DNA of 64,000 bases from positions 186,001-250,000 of the forward strand of contig NZ_JACVMN010000001.1 in assembly GCF_014698935.1 (NCBI RefSeq), read 5' to 3'. Every line of letters begins with the position of its first letter. Position 1 is the first letter of the stretch. The notes below the pieces were generated by a model. It did no database searches and was not told the DNA's origin. It was given only the letters and a program-made list of their open reading frames with translations. The position numbers and the translations under genes are program-made. Of the stretch, positions 10,597 to 20,150 are shown piece after piece. The DNA is from Flagellimonas sp. S3867. GTDB taxonomy: Bacteria > Bacteroidota > Bacteroidia > Flavobacteriales > Flavobacteriaceae.

Positions 10597-11562
10597 TTGA
10601 AACTATCAAGGGAAGTTAAGACTGGGATTATTGTACTCACTGGAATCCTGGCATTCATTTTTGGCCTGAGCTATCTAAAATCATCCTCATTGTTTGAAAA
10701 CCATAAAACATTGTACGCGGTTTATGACCATGTGGGTGGAATTCAATCAGGTACCCAAGTAACCATCAATGGAGTAGTTGTGGGAAATGTAGTTGGTATT
10801 AAGTTCAAAGACAATAAATTTAAATCCGTCGTCACATTTTCAGTGAATGAAGGATATGAATTCTCCAAAAATAGTAGCGCTGAAATTTACGACACCGGAA
10901 TCATCGGGGGGAAAGGAGTTCAAATCCATCCAGTTTTTGATGGTGCTCCCATGGCAATATCTGGAGATACACTAAAATCCAGTATCAAACCTGGACTTAC
11001 AGCCTTGGTGCAAGAAAAATTAACGCCACTACAACTAAAAGTTGAGGGAGCGGTTTCGCATGCAGATTCATTATTGATCAATGTAAATGATGTGTTGGAT
11101 GATCGCACCAGATTGGAACTGCGCCAAAGTATAGCTGGTTTAAATGAACTGATCAGTTCTTTCAAATCGAGTGCCGATAAACTGAATACACTCTTAGAGT
11201 CCAATAAAGGCCAATTAGACCGTTCTTTAAAGAACGTGGACAAAATCACCGGCAATTTTTCAAAACTGTCAGATTCCTTGGCAAATTCAGGTCTTGCTGA
11301 AACCGTTGCCAATTTTCAAACTACAGTAACACGATTAAACAATGTGTTGGGTAAGATTGAACAGGGAGAAGGATCCTTGGGTAAATTGGCCAATGATGAA
11401 AAACTTTACGAAAATTTGACGGAGGCTTCAAAACAGTTGGATCTATTGTTGCAAGATTTTAGACTTAATCCCAAGCGGTACGTGAATGTTTCCGTTTTTG
11501 GCAAAAAGCAAAAAGACTACGAGCTTCCCGAAAACGATCCTGCCGAACAAAACCAGAATTAA
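10597..11562 (+). CDS. mlaD: MlaD family MCE-domain lipid-transport protein
   Basis: 321 residues: one N-terminal membrane helix (about 9-27), a single MCE domain (about 38-115, with GGIQSGTQVTINGVVVGNV and GIIGGKGVQIHP), then a long alpha-helical region with many Ser/Asp/Asn/Leu (about 125-275) that probably forms the helical needle or bundle of MCE hexamers. The family carries phospholipids between outer and inner membranes as the substrate-binding subunit of an Mla-type ABC importer; the permease and ATPase genes are not in this window. The start is TTG, and no ATG exists in frame before the membrane helix. Fe-S protein genes follow 3 bp later. Confidence 0.88.
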   Translation: MKLSREVKTGIIVLTGILAFIFGLSYLKSSSLFENHKTLYAVYDHVGGIQSGTQVTINGVVVGNVVGIKFKDNKFKSVVTFSVNEGYEFSKNSSAEIYDTGIIGGKGVQIHPVFDGAPMAISGDTLKSSIKPGLTALVQEKLTPLQLKVEGAVSHADSLLINVNDVLDDRTRLELRQSIAGLNELISSFKSSADKLNTLLESNKGQLDRSLKNVDKITGNFSKLSDSLANSGLAETVANFQTTVTRLNNVLGKIEQGEGSLGKLANDEKLYENLTEASKQLDLLLQDFRLNPKRYVNVSVFGKKQKDYELPENDPAEQNQN

Positions 11563-11565
11563 TAT

Positions 11566-12888
11566 ATGGAATATTTGCCCAATGTTCTTTTTGTCATCGC
11601 CTTGGTCATCGGCATTGGCTTTTTTACCAAAAACATAAAAAAATTGTCCAGAAACATCAAGTTGGGAAAAGATGTGGACGTTAGCGACAACAAACCCAAA
11701 CGTTGGAAAAATATGGCTCGAATAGCCTTGGGTCAGACCAAAATGGTTGTTAGGCCTGTCGCTGGATTGCTGCATATTCTTGTTTATGTTGGTTTTATTA
11801 TCATCAATATTGAAGTTCTGGAAATCATTATCGATGGTATTTTGGGCACACATCGCATATTCGCACCATTAGGTGCACTCTATGATTTCTTGATAGGTTC
11901 TTTTGAAATTTTGGCCTTATTGGTCATAGTAGCCGTTGTAATATTTTGGATTAGAAGAAATATAATTAAGCTTCAGCGGTTCATCAAACCTGAGATGAAA
12001 GGTTGGCCAAAAAAGGATGGAAACATGATTCTATATATAGAATTTGTGTTGATGCTGTTGTTTTTGACCATGAATGCAGCCGATTTTCAATTACAACAAT
12101 TGAATGCTCCCCATTATACTAAGGCAGGAGCCTTTCCGATTAGTCAATTTTTGATGCCAATTTTTGATGGGATGTCAATCTCGTCCCTCCTTGTGGTTGA
12201 AAGAACGGCATGGTGGCTCCATATTTTAGGCATTCTGGCTTTCCTAAACTATTTATACTACTCAAAGCACCTTCATATTCTATTGGCCTTTCCAAACACC
12301 TATTATGGAAAATTGAAACCACAAGGAGAGTTCAATAACTTGGAAGCTGTTACAAATGAGGTAAAATTAATGATGGATCCATCAGCTGATCCATATGCGG
12401 CCCCTGCCGAAGATGCTCCGGAACCAGAAAAATTTGGAGCTTCTGATGTAATGGACCTGAATTGGGTTCAATTACTTAATGCATACACCTGTACGGAATG
12501 CGGACGATGTACCTCCGAATGTCCGGCTAACCAAACAGGAAAGAAATTATCGCCTCGAAAAATAATGATGGATACCCGAGATCGATTGGAGGAAGTGGGC
12601 AAGAATATGGATGCAAACAAAGGAGTGTTTGTGCCTGATGGCAAGCAACTACTTAACGACTACATTTCTACAGAAGAACTCTGGGCCTGTACAACATGCA
12701 ATGCATGCGTTCAGGCATGCCCGGTAAGCATAGACCCGTTATCCATAATTGTGGAAATGAGACGATATTTGGTGATGGAACAGTCTGCAGCACCAACAGA
12801 ATTGAACAATATGATGTCTAATATTGAGAACAATGGAGCACCATGGCCCTACAACCAAATGGACCGTTTAAACTGGGTGAACGAATAA
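11566..12888 (+). CDS. Membrane-bound (Fe-S)-binding protein with two 4Fe-4S clusters
   Basis: 440 residues. The N-terminal ~240 residues contain about five membrane helices, as in NarI/HdrE-like membrane modules. Two ferredoxin-type motifs follow: C309xxC312xxC315xxxC319P and C375xxC378xxC381xxxC385P, with the second Pro typical of HdrC/GlpC-like dicluster proteins. Its partner is the CCG-domain protein encoded 10 bp downstream, giving an HdrD/GlpC/LutA-like electron-transfer module. The electron donor and acceptor are not evident, and no flavoprotein dehydrogenase is nearby. The protein is conserved in flavobacteria without a settled function to my knowledge. Confidence 0.85.
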   Translation: MEYLPNVLFVIALVIGIGFFTKNIKKLSRNIKLGKDVDVSDNKPKRWKNMARIALGQTKMVVRPVAGLLHILVYVGFIIINIEVLEIIIDGILGTHRIFAPLGALYDFLIGSFEILALLVIVAVVIFWIRRNIIKLQRFIKPEMKGWPKKDGNMILYIEFVLMLLFLTMNAADFQLQQLNAPHYTKAGAFPISQFLMPIFDGMSISSLLVVERTAWWLHILGILAFLNYLYYSKHLHILLAFPNTYYGKLKPQGEFNNLEAVTNEVKLMMDPSADPYAAPAEDAPEPEKFGASDVMDLNWVQLLNAYTCTECGRCTSECPANQTGKKLSPRKIMMDTRDRLEEVGKNMDANKGVFVPDGKQLLNDYISTEELWACTTCNACVQACPVSIDPLSIIVEMRRYLVMEQSAAPTELNNMMSNIENNGAPWPYNQMDRLNWVNE

Positions 12889-12898
12889 ATCTTGTACT

Positions 12899-13684
12899 AT
12901 GAGTGAAGAACTTAAGGTAAAAACCATGGAAGAATTCCTAGCTCAAGGTACGCAGCCAGAAATATTGTTCTGGGTGGGTTCAGCTGGCAGCTATGATGAT
13001 AGGGCTAAAAAGATTTCAAGGGCTTTCGTGAAAATACTCAATCAAGCCAATGTCGAATTTGCGGTTTTGGGACCCGAGGAAAGTTGTACAGGCGATGTGG
13101 CCAAACGGGCCGGGAATGAGTTCTTGTTTCAAATGCAGGCCATGATGAACATAGAAGTTTTAAATGGCTATGAAATTAACCGTATTGTAACCTGCGACCC
13201 ACATTCTTTCAATACCCTAAAAAATGAATATCCAAGTTTAGGCGGAAACTATGATGTTGTTCACCATACACAATTCATTAAAGAATTACTGGATAGTGGA
13301 CGCTTGTCCTTAACCGGTCAGGAATACAAAGAAAAACGAATTACATTCCATGATCCATGTTATTTAGGAAGAGCCAACACTGTATTTGATGCACCAAGAG
13401 ACGTTCTCAAGAAAACCAATGCGGATATTGTTGAGATGAAACGGCACAAAAAAACAGCATTGTGCTGCGGTGCTGGAGGAGCTCAGATGTTCAAGGAACC
13501 GGAAAAAGGTGATATGGATATTAATGTATTGCGCACAAAAGACGCCTTGGAAACCAATCCCAATATTATTGCAACAGGATGTCCATATTGCAATACCATG
13601 ATGACGGACGGAATTAAAGCACACGAAAAAGAGGAAAGTATTACCGTTTTGGATGTGGCTGAACTTATCGCAAACTCTATTTAA
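12899..13684 (+). CDS. CCG-domain (Fe-S)-binding protein, heterodisulfide-reductase-subunit-like
   Basis: 261 residues with two cysteine-rich CCG repeats. The first is degenerate, with Cys in EESCTGD and TCDPHSF. The second is complete, HDPCYLGR followed by LCCGAGGAQMF and TGCPYCNTMM. In HdrB-type proteins such motifs bind a non-cubane 4Fe-4S cluster used in disulfide or quinone chemistry. It lies 10 bp after the membrane dicluster protein, so the two probably form a complex at the inner membrane. The gene for a small conserved protein begins 1 bp after its stop. Confidence 0.85.
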   Translation: MSEELKVKTMEEFLAQGTQPEILFWVGSAGSYDDRAKKISRAFVKILNQANVEFAVLGPEESCTGDVAKRAGNEFLFQMQAMMNIEVLNGYEINRIVTCDPHSFNTLKNEYPSLGGNYDVVHHTQFIKELLDSGRLSLTGQEYKEKRITFHDPCYLGRANTVFDAPRDVLKKTNADIVEMKRHKKTALCCGAGGAQMFKEPEKGDMDINVLRTKDALETNPNIIATGCPYCNTMMTDGIKAHEKEESITVLDVAELIANSI

Positions 13685-13685
13685 A

Positions 13686-14168
13686 ATGTTAGTTGATTTT
13701 AAGTCCTTACCGGACACTTCAAGAATATGGATTTACCAATCCAATCGTAGTTTCTCAGATGTAGAGTTGGAAGAAATAAAAAGCAATCTTTCCAGTTTTT
13801 TGAATGAATGGACTGCGCACGGCAGCGAATTATGTGCTGGTTTCGAAATCAAATACAAGAGATTTATAATTATAGGGTTAGATCAATCCAATGCCGGCGC
13901 ATCTGGCTGCTCAATTGATGCTTCTGTCCATTTTATACAACAATTGGAACAACGATATAATGTTAGCCTGTTGGATAGAATGAACGTATCCTTTAAGCAA
14001 GGAGAGTATGTGGCCTATAAAACGCTAAAGGATTTTAAAAAAATGGCAAAAGACAAGGCTATTTCTAAAAACACCATTGTATTCAACAATTTGGTGGCCA
14101 ACAAATTGGAGTATTTGGAGCATTGGGAAGTACCTGCAAGTGAGAGTTGGCATTCACGATTCGTCTAA
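13686..14168 (+). CDS. Conserved small protein, function unknown
   Basis: A 160-residue soluble protein. The start is ATG at 13686, one base after the stop of the CCG protein, indicating translational coupling; an in-frame upstream ATG at 13653 would overlap the preceding gene by 32 bp and is not chosen. Relatives in flavobacteria are often labelled 'ABC transporter ATPase', but there is no Walker A, Walker B or ABC signature in the sequence, so that label should not be carried over. Features that can be seen are an N-terminal IWIYQSNR segment, an LNEWTAHG motif (about 40), a SGCSIDASVHF segment (about 75-85) and a charged C-terminus. Co-transcription with the Fe-S genes is likely. Confidence 0.75.
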   Translation: MLVDFKSLPDTSRIWIYQSNRSFSDVELEEIKSNLSSFLNEWTAHGSELCAGFEIKYKRFIIIGLDQSNAGASGCSIDASVHFIQQLEQRYNVSLLDRMNVSFKQGEYVAYKTLKDFKKMAKDKAISKNTIVFNNLVANKLEYLEHWEVPASESWHSRFV

Positions 14169-14260
14169 GAATATCCCTAATTTGTCTTAATAATTGTGCA
14201 TTCCTCGATGAAATGCAATATTTTTATGCGTTGTAAGTTCATGTCCTAGACAAGATATTT

Positions 14261-17173
14261 ATGCGGATAAACCTTTACTTTCCCATTTTCTTATTGGTTT
14301 TGTTAAGCGTCAATGCTCAGAAGAGCCCATTGACAGCTAAAGATTCCTTGTTACAGCTAAGTTGGGTGGAAGCCAAATACGATAGCATGTCACTCGAAGA
14401 ACGAGTGGGACAGTTATTTATGGTAAGTATTGCCTCAAACCAAGATAAATCCGCTGCAAACAGAATAAAAGAACTTATTAAAAACCATCACATCGGAGGG
14501 ATTGTATTTTTGCCCGGCGGGCCAGGTAGACAGGCAAATCTTACCAACGAATTTCAATCCGAATCAAAAACACCTTTGTTAATCGCGTTGGACGCCGAAT
14601 GGGGTCTTGCAATGCGCTTAGATTCGACATATGCTTTTCCATGGAATATGACCCTGGGAGCCATTCAAGACAGTTCTATTATCGAAAAGATAGGATTTCA
14701 AGTAGGCAAACATGCCAAACGACTTGGAGTTCATATAAATTTTGCGCCAGATATTGATGTAAACAATAACCCTAACAATCCCATTATAGGAAATCGTTCT
14801 TTCGGTGAGGACCCACTCAACGTGGCTCAAAAAGGAGTGGCCTTTATAAAGGGAATGGCAAAAGCAGGAGTTTTATCTTGCGGAAAACACTTCCCGGGCC
14901 ATGGTGATACCGCCACAGATTCACATAAGGCATTGCCCGTGATTAATTCAACCCGTCAACAGTTGGATTCCATAGAACTCTATCCATTCCAAAGGTTGAT
15001 TGATAGCGGATTAAGTTCCGTAATGGTAGCTCATTTGGATGTTCCCAATTTGGAAATTATTGATGGATTGCCCTCTACCCTGTCTGAACAGATAATATCT
15101 GGAGTCTTAAAGGAAGAAATGGGCTTTGAAGGCTTGATCTTTACAGATGCCTTAAATATGAAGGCGGTTTCCCAATTTGCTCCGGAAGGAGAAGTAGAAT
15201 TGGAGGCGTTTAAAGCTGGAAATGATATGCTTTTGATGCCCGAAAATGTGCTAAAGGCTAAGGAAAAACTTATTGAGGCCTATACAAAAGGGATAATCAG
15301 CGAAAATCGGCTATCTCATTCCGTCAAGAAAATCCTAATGGCTAAATACAAGGCAGGTTTGGATAATTACGAACCCATAGATTTAGAAAACCTTCATGAA
15401 GATTTGAATGGTGTTGAAAATGATGTCATTTATGAAAAAGCCATAGAGAATGCAATTACTGTTGTCAAGAACAACTTTTCGCTGCTTCCGGTAAAAAAAT
15501 TGGAAAACAAAAAAATTGCATACGTACAATTTGGTGATGACTCTGGCGAAACATTTTTTAAAACCATGACCAAATATGCCAATGTCACTCACATTAAAGC
15601 AATGGATGCAGCGGGGTACAAAAAGAAATTGGCCGATTTCAATTTGGTGGTCATTGGATTTCACAAAAGCAATAAAAGCCCTTGGAAGGCGTATAAATTT
15701 TCAAAAAACGAACTGTTCTGGCTACATGAAATAGCCAATCTAAGAACCAGTAATACCATTTTAAGCGTATTTGCCAAGCCATATGCACTTTTAGACGTAC
15801 TTGACTTCAGAACCATAGATGGGCTGATCATGGCCTACCAGAATAGCAAAATGGCCCAGGAATCTGCGGCGGAGGTTATTTTTGGCGCTATTGGTTCCAA
15901 AGGTAAGTTGCCCGTTTCTGCCCATCCCGAATTCCCTGTGAATACTGGAGTTGAGTTAAAACCTCTCCAACGTTTAGGGTATAGCATTCCTGAACGCGTG
16001 GGCTTAAGCTCATCCCGATTGGCGATGGTGGATACCTTGGTCAATGCCGGATTGGATTCTTTAATGTTTCCTGGCGCACAAGTGTTAATTGCGAAAAAAG
16101 GAAAAGTAGTTTACAATAAGAGTTTTGGCAAACCTACATACGATTCCAAGGAGAAAATAAAGGGAGAACACATCTACGATTTAGCTTCATTGACCAAAAT
16201 ACTGTCCACTTTGCCCTTAATTATGAAAATGGAGGAAGAAGGCAAAATTGCGTTGAACGATACCTTCAAGGATTTAATTCCTCAGTATGACTCCACAGAG
16301 CTTAAAGATGTTACGGTTCTAAAGGCGTTATCACATTATGGACGTCTTCCGGCATGGATTGCATTTTATATTGACACTTTGAGCAAAAGTCGAAAGCCTT
16401 CGAATCAGTTTTATAGGAATGCACCAACCGATGGTTTTTCATATAAGGTGGCTGATAACTTGTATCTCACCGATACCTACAAAGATTCAATTTACAATCG
16501 CATTGGGAGGCAGAGTTTAAAATCGAACCGTTATCGCTACAGCGATGTTGCCTATTATATCTTCAAAAAGTATATTGAGGATACTTATAATGAACCTTTG
16601 GACAAATTAATTCAAGAGTTTTTGATCAATCCTATGGGGCTAGATCATACCACGTTTAATCCATTGGAAAAATTTCCCAAAGAAGCAATTATACCATCGG
16701 AAGAGGATAACTATTATAGGTATCAAACCGTACAAGGTTATGTGCATGATATGGGTGCAGCTATGCAAGGTGGAGTAGGGGGACATGCTGGTTTGTTCAG
16801 CAATGCGATGGACGTCGCCAAAATTATGCAAATGTATCTCCAGGGAGGTGTTTATGGCGGAAAACGTTTTTTGACCGACCGGACTATTAAAAAATTTAAT
16901 ACCTGCTATTTTTGTCATAAAGATGTGCGCCGTGGGGTTGGTTTTGACAAACCTCAATTGAAAGAAAGTGGACCGACCTGTGGTTGTGTCTCACGCAAGA
17001 GCTTCGGCCATAGCGGGTTTACCGGAACGTACACCTGGGCGGACCCAGATGAGGAATTGGTTTATGTGTTTTTATCCAACAGAACCTACCCATCGTCCAG
17101 TAACACCTTGCTGATTAAATCGGGACTTCGAACTAGAATTCAGCAAGCGATTTATGATTCCATTATAAATTAG
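14261..17173 (+). CDS. Glycoside hydrolase family 3 domain fused to a beta-lactamase-type serine hydrolase
   Basis: 970 residues with a signal peptide (MRINLYFPIFLLVLLSVNAQ). Residues ~30-370 form a GH3 NagZ-like barrel: KHFPGHGDTATDSH (209-222) is the His/Asp acid-base loop of NagZ-type N-acetyl-beta-glucosaminidases, and Asp296 in FTDALNM is the nucleophile. Residues ~375-570 resemble the GH3 C-terminal domain. Residues ~590-970 are a class C/AmpH-like serine hydrolase with S643LTK646, a YSD in place of the YxN motif (about 767) and HSG near 920 in place of KTG. Such fusions are widespread in Bacteroidota and probably act on peptidoglycan fragments in the periplasm; the product of each half is inferred. 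Start: ATG followed directly by the signal peptide. Confidence 0.9.
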   Translation: MRINLYFPIFLLVLLSVNAQKSPLTAKDSLLQLSWVEAKYDSMSLEERVGQLFMVSIASNQDKSAANRIKELIKNHHIGGIVFLPGGPGRQANLTNEFQSESKTPLLIALDAEWGLAMRLDSTYAFPWNMTLGAIQDSSIIEKIGFQVGKHAKRLGVHINFAPDIDVNNNPNNPIIGNRSFGEDPLNVAQKGVAFIKGMAKAGVLSCGKHFPGHGDTATDSHKALPVINSTRQQLDSIELYPFQRLIDSGLSSVMVAHLDVPNLEIIDGLPSTLSEQIISGVLKEEMGFEGLIFTDALNMKAVSQFAPEGEVELEAFKAGNDMLLMPENVLKAKEKLIEAYTKGIISENRLSHSVKKILMAKYKAGLDNYEPIDLENLHEDLNGVENDVIYEKAIENAITVVKNNFSLLPVKKLENKKIAYVQFGDDSGETFFKTMTKYANVTHIKAMDAAGYKKKLADFNLVVIGFHKSNKSPWKAYKFSKNELFWLHEIANLRTSNTILSVFAKPYALLDVLDFRTIDGLIMAYQNSKMAQESAAEVIFGAIGSKGKLPVSAHPEFPVNTGVELKPLQRLGYSIPERVGLSSSRLAMVDTLVNAGLDSLMFPGAQVLIAKKGKVVYNKSFGKPTYDSKEKIKGEHIYDLASLTKILSTLPLIMKMEEEGKIALNDTFKDLIPQYDSTELKDVTVLKALSHYGRLPAWIAFYIDTLSKSRKPSNQFYRNAPTDGFSYKVADNLYLTDTYKDSIYNRIGRQSLKSNRYRYSDVAYYIFKKYIEDTYNEPLDKLIQEFLINPMGLDHTTFNPLEKFPKEAIIPSEEDNYYRYQTVQGYVHDMGAAMQGGVGGHAGLFSNAMDVAKIMQMYLQGGVYGGKRFLTDRTIKKFNTCYFCHKDVRRGVGFDKPQLKESGPTCGCVSRKSFGHSGFTGTYTWADPDEELVYVFLSNRTYPSSSNTLLIKSGLRTRIQQAIYDSIIN

Positions 17174-17202
17174 GCATAAAATATTGCCTTAGATTTGTTC
17201 TT

Positions 17203-18345
17203 ATGAAGATAGCTATAGTTTGTTACCCCACCTTTGGAGGTAGTGGCGTTGTAGCCACCGAGTTAGGAATTGCGCTTGCCGAAAGAGGACACGAAGTGCA
17301 TTTTGTTACATATAAACAACCAGTACGACTGGGACTTTTGAGCAATAATGTTCATTTTCATGAAGTGCACGTCCCAGAATACCCTCTTTTTCACTATCAA
17401 CCTTATGAATTGGCTCTGTCCAGCAAATTGGTAGATACCGTCAAAATGTACGGGATAGAGTTATTGCATGTTCATTATGCAATTCCTCATGCGTATGCTG
17501 GATATATGGCAAAAAAAATGTTACAGGAAGAGGGAATTTTTGTTCCTATGATCACAACATTGCACGGAACGGATATTACGTTGGTAGGGAAGCACCCTTT
17601 TTATAAACCTGCGGTGAATTTCAGCATCAATAAATCGGATGTGGTGACCTCCGTTTCGGAAGGATTAAAGAAAAGCACCTTCGAGATTTTTAATATTGAA
17701 AAGGAGATAGAAGTAATTCCCAATTTTATTGATTCGTCAAAATATCAAACCGATTATACGGATTGTCAACGTTCATTGATGGCCAATGAGGATGAGAGAA
17801 TCATTACACACATTAGTAATTTTAGAAAAGTAAAGAATATCCCAGATGTAATTCATATTTTTTATCGGGTTCAGAAAGAAATTCCAGCTAAACTTATTAT
17901 GGTAGGGGAAGGACCTGAAAAAGAATACGCCGAACAACTTTGTGATGATCTTGGTCTAAAAGATAGGGTAGTGTTTTTAGGAAATAGTAATGAAATTGAC
18001 CGCATACTTTGTTTTTCAGACTTATTTCTGCTTCCATCCAAGTCGGAAAGCTTTGGTTTGGCAGCATTAGAAGCCATGATCAACCGGGTTCCAGTTATCT
18101 CCAGCAATACCGGAGGCATACCTGAAGTAAATAAGCAGGGAATTTCTGGTTTTCTTGCAGATGTTGGTGATATTGATGAAATGGCATCCAAAGCAATGCA
18201 CATTTTAAAAGATGATACGGCGTTGGAACAGTTCAAGGAAAATGCCCATAAAGTAGCTTCTAAGTTTGATATACTGAATATTTTGCCGCTGTACGAAGAA
18301 GTTTATGAAAAAGCCTATAAATCCAGATTTAAGAACACTTTTTGA
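17203..18345 (+). CDS. bshA: N-acetyl-alpha-D-glucosaminyl L-malate synthase
   Basis: First enzyme of bacillithiol synthesis: joins GlcNAc from UDP-GlcNAc to L-malate. The 380-residue GT4-fold protein begins MKIAIVCYPTFGGSGVVATELG, the characteristic BshA opening, and contains TTLHGTDITLVG (about 113-124) and the retaining-GT4 donor motif SESFGLAALEAM (about 281-292). Neither bshB nor bshC is in the window. A TAGATTTG element ends 5 bp before the ATG and could be a -7 box only for a leaderless mRNA. The next gene starts 3 bp after the stop. Confidence 0.92.
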   Translation: MKIAIVCYPTFGGSGVVATELGIALAERGHEVHFVTYKQPVRLGLLSNNVHFHEVHVPEYPLFHYQPYELALSSKLVDTVKMYGIELLHVHYAIPHAYAGYMAKKMLQEEGIFVPMITTLHGTDITLVGKHPFYKPAVNFSINKSDVVTSVSEGLKKSTFEIFNIEKEIEVIPNFIDSSKYQTDYTDCQRSLMANEDERIITHISNFRKVKNIPDVIHIFYRVQKEIPAKLIMVGEGPEKEYAEQLCDDLGLKDRVVFLGNSNEIDRILCFSDLFLLPSKSESFGLAALEAMINRVPVISSNTGGIPEVNKQGISGFLADVGDIDEMASKAMHILKDDTALEQFKENAHKVASKFDILNILPLYEEVYEKAYKSRFKNTF

Positions 18346-18348
18346 TAG

Positions 18349-18804
18349 ATGAAATATATTTTGATCATATCCATTATCTGTCTGGCATCTTGTAAAGCTC
18401 AAAAGGAGACCAAAATGAATGCAGGTCACACATCTGATTTCGAATTGGTGGCGAGTGATGCCTACAGTGGGATTGATTCTTATGAAGCGGCTGTAATCTC
18501 GAATGCCAAGTCGTTAAACAAGTTCTATTCAAGAATCAACAAGACTAGAAAACCAGGACTTCCGGTACCCGTTGTGGACTTTTCAAAAGACGTACTTGTA
18601 GTAATGTGTTTAGGAGAACAAAAAGGTGAAACAACACCAAAATTGGCAAAATCTGATCATGAAGATGGAATTGTGATAACCGTGGCACTTTCAGAACCCA
18701 ATGACTCCAATATTAAGGAAAACCCTATAATTTCCTACCCCTTTTACATTTATAAATTACCAACCACTTCCAAAGCGATAAGTATCCAAAAACAAGGATT
18801 TTAA
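18349..18804 (+). CDS. Small lipoprotein with PrcB-like C-terminal domain
   Basis: 151 residues. The N-terminus IISIICLASC is a lipoprotein signal, with Cys15 followed by KAQ, so the protein is probably on the inner face of the outer membrane or at the surface. The mature part resembles the PrcB C-terminal domain (SFSKDVLVVMCLGEQKGE-like strand, then VTVAL.EP and a YPFYIYKLP segment), a fold found in protease-associated lipoproteins. There is no catalytic motif. It begins 3 bp after bshA, so it is probably co-transcribed, though a link to bacillithiol is not evident. Confidence 0.7.
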   Translation: MKYILIISIICLASCKAQKETKMNAGHTSDFELVASDAYSGIDSYEAAVISNAKSLNKFYSRINKTRKPGLPVPVVDFSKDVLVVMCLGEQKGETTPKLAKSDHEDGIVITVALSEPNDSNIKENPIISYPFYIYKLPTTSKAISIQKQGF

Positions 18805-18890
18805 ACGAAGCTAGAATTTCCATTTTAAGCGTCTTATCGAAAATAAAAGCACTTCAAAGTACAAAGCGAAAATTTAGGATAGTGTTGATT

Positions 18891-18898
18891 TAGCTTTG
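18891..18898 (+). promoter_or_regulatory. Predicted -7 element of the OmpA-family gene
   Basis: TAGCTTTG matches TAnnTTTG. A transcript would begin about 18903-18906, after the GTG at 18901, which supports the ATG at 18928 as the start. Confidence 0.5.
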
Positions 18899-18927
18899 TC
18901 GTGAAAAGAACCTCAAATCTTATTCAT

Positions 18928-20106
18928 ATGAAAAGTGTAAAACCTCTCGTTGTGGCACTTATTTTGTTTAGTTCCCTGCATATGGCTGGTCAAGATGTCC
19001 AGCTTACCAAAAAAGATAGTATTGTATACAGTTATTGGATGGTTACCTTGGGAACAAATTTTGTAGATGATTCTGGAGATGAATTTGGAAAGCTATTCGA
19101 CCTTAGCGAAGGATGGCATGCAGTTCCGTATCCTTCTCGTGCCAGTATTGGTCGTTATTTTGAAAACGGACTGGGATTGGAGGCCATTGCCAGTTATAAT
19201 AAATATGATGCAGGAAAGATAGTGGACAATGCCGTAAATCCAGAAGATGTGGATTATTTGGCTTTGGATTTTCGTGTAAGTTACGATTTGAATAAGATAT
19301 TGGGTGAAATGGGCTTTTTTGACCCCTATGTGGGTATTGGTGTTGGTTACACCGATGCTAACAATCAAGGTAGGGGTACCTATAATGCTGCAGTAGGTTT
19401 TAGAACCTGGTTTTCCGACCATTGGGGATTGGATTTTAGCTCAACAGGGAAATGGGCCATGGATACCGAAAATGCAACGAACCATATTCAACATGCGGTA
19501 GGTGTTGCCTATCGATTTAATGTTAAAAAAGGACTTTCCCGAAAAGGAGAGGAAAAATTGGCTTTGCTCAAGGAATTGGAGGAAGAGCAACAACGTGTTC
19601 AAGATTCTATTGCTGCAAGGCAAAAAGCTGATGAAGAGGCCCGTTTGTTAGCAGAACGATTGGAAAGAGAGAAAGAAGCAGCCCGTTTAGCAGCTGCGGA
19701 GAAGGCTAAAAGAGATGCTGAGGATGCAAGGTTGGCTCAAATTAAAAAAGCAATTGATAAATTGTCCAATGTCTATTTCAAACTGAATTCATCTTTTCTT
19801 ACCACAAATGATAAAGCCATATTGGATAAATTGGTAGACTTAATGGAGGATACGCCAAGTTTGGTCATTGAGATAAATGCCCATACAGATTCTAGAGGAA
19901 CAGATAAATATAATCAGTGGTTGTCTGAAAAAAGAGCAGAGAGAACGGTGAAATATATCTTATCTCAGGGTATTTCAGAAGACAGAATTAAACATGATGC
20001 CTTTGGTGAAACTCAATTAACCAATGAGTGTGCGGATGGAATCAATTGTCCTGAGAAGAAGCATAGTGAGAATAGAAGATCAGAGTTTAGGATTGTCAAA
20101 TTTTGA
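18928..20106 (+). CDS. OmpA family outer-membrane protein with coiled-coil linker
   Basis: 392 residues. A signal peptide (MKSVKPLVVALILFSSLHMAGQ) precedes an N-terminal 8-stranded-barrel-like domain (about 25-200). A strongly charged Glu/Ala/Arg/Lys coiled coil follows (about 205-285), then an OmpA peptidoglycan-binding domain: VYFKLNSSFLT (beta strand), INAHTDSRGTDKYNQWLSEKRA (about 320-340, with the Asp and Arg that contact diaminopimelate) and NRRSEFRI at the end. It should tether the outer membrane to peptidoglycan. The ATG at 18928 is preferred to the GTG at 18901 because the signal peptide and the promoter position fit it. It is the last gene before the polysaccharide locus, and no terminator is visible in the 44 bp that follow. 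Confidence 0.9.
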   Translation: MKSVKPLVVALILFSSLHMAGQDVQLTKKDSIVYSYWMVTLGTNFVDDSGDEFGKLFDLSEGWHAVPYPSRASIGRYFENGLGLEAIASYNKYDAGKIVDNAVNPEDVDYLALDFRVSYDLNKILGEMGFFDPYVGIGVGYTDANNQGRGTYNAAVGFRTWFSDHWGLDFSSTGKWAMDTENATNHIQHAVGVAYRFNVKKGLSRKGEEKLALLKELEEEQQRVQDSIAARQKADEEARLLAERLEREKEAARLAAAEKAKRDAEDARLAQIKKAIDKLSNVYFKLNSSFLTTNDKAILDKLVDLMEDTPSLVIEINAHTDSRGTDKYNQWLSEKRAERTVKYILSQGISEDRIKHDAFGETQLTNECADGINCPEKKHSENRRSEFRIVKF

Positions 20107-20150
20107 TTCAAAGAATAAAAATTATAATCAACCAAAAACCAAAAACATAA

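Noticed and set aside
10920..11312. 130-codon antisense frame inside the MlaD gene
   Set aside because: Shadow of the helical region of MlaD; no start context or similarity.
11443..11853. 136-codon antisense frame across the MlaD/Fe-S junction
   Set aside because: Low-complexity Asn/Asp/Ile composition from reverse reading of two sure genes.
17190..17197. TAGATTTG as promoter of bshA
   Set aside because: It would place the transcript start at or after the ATG; kept only as a remark.
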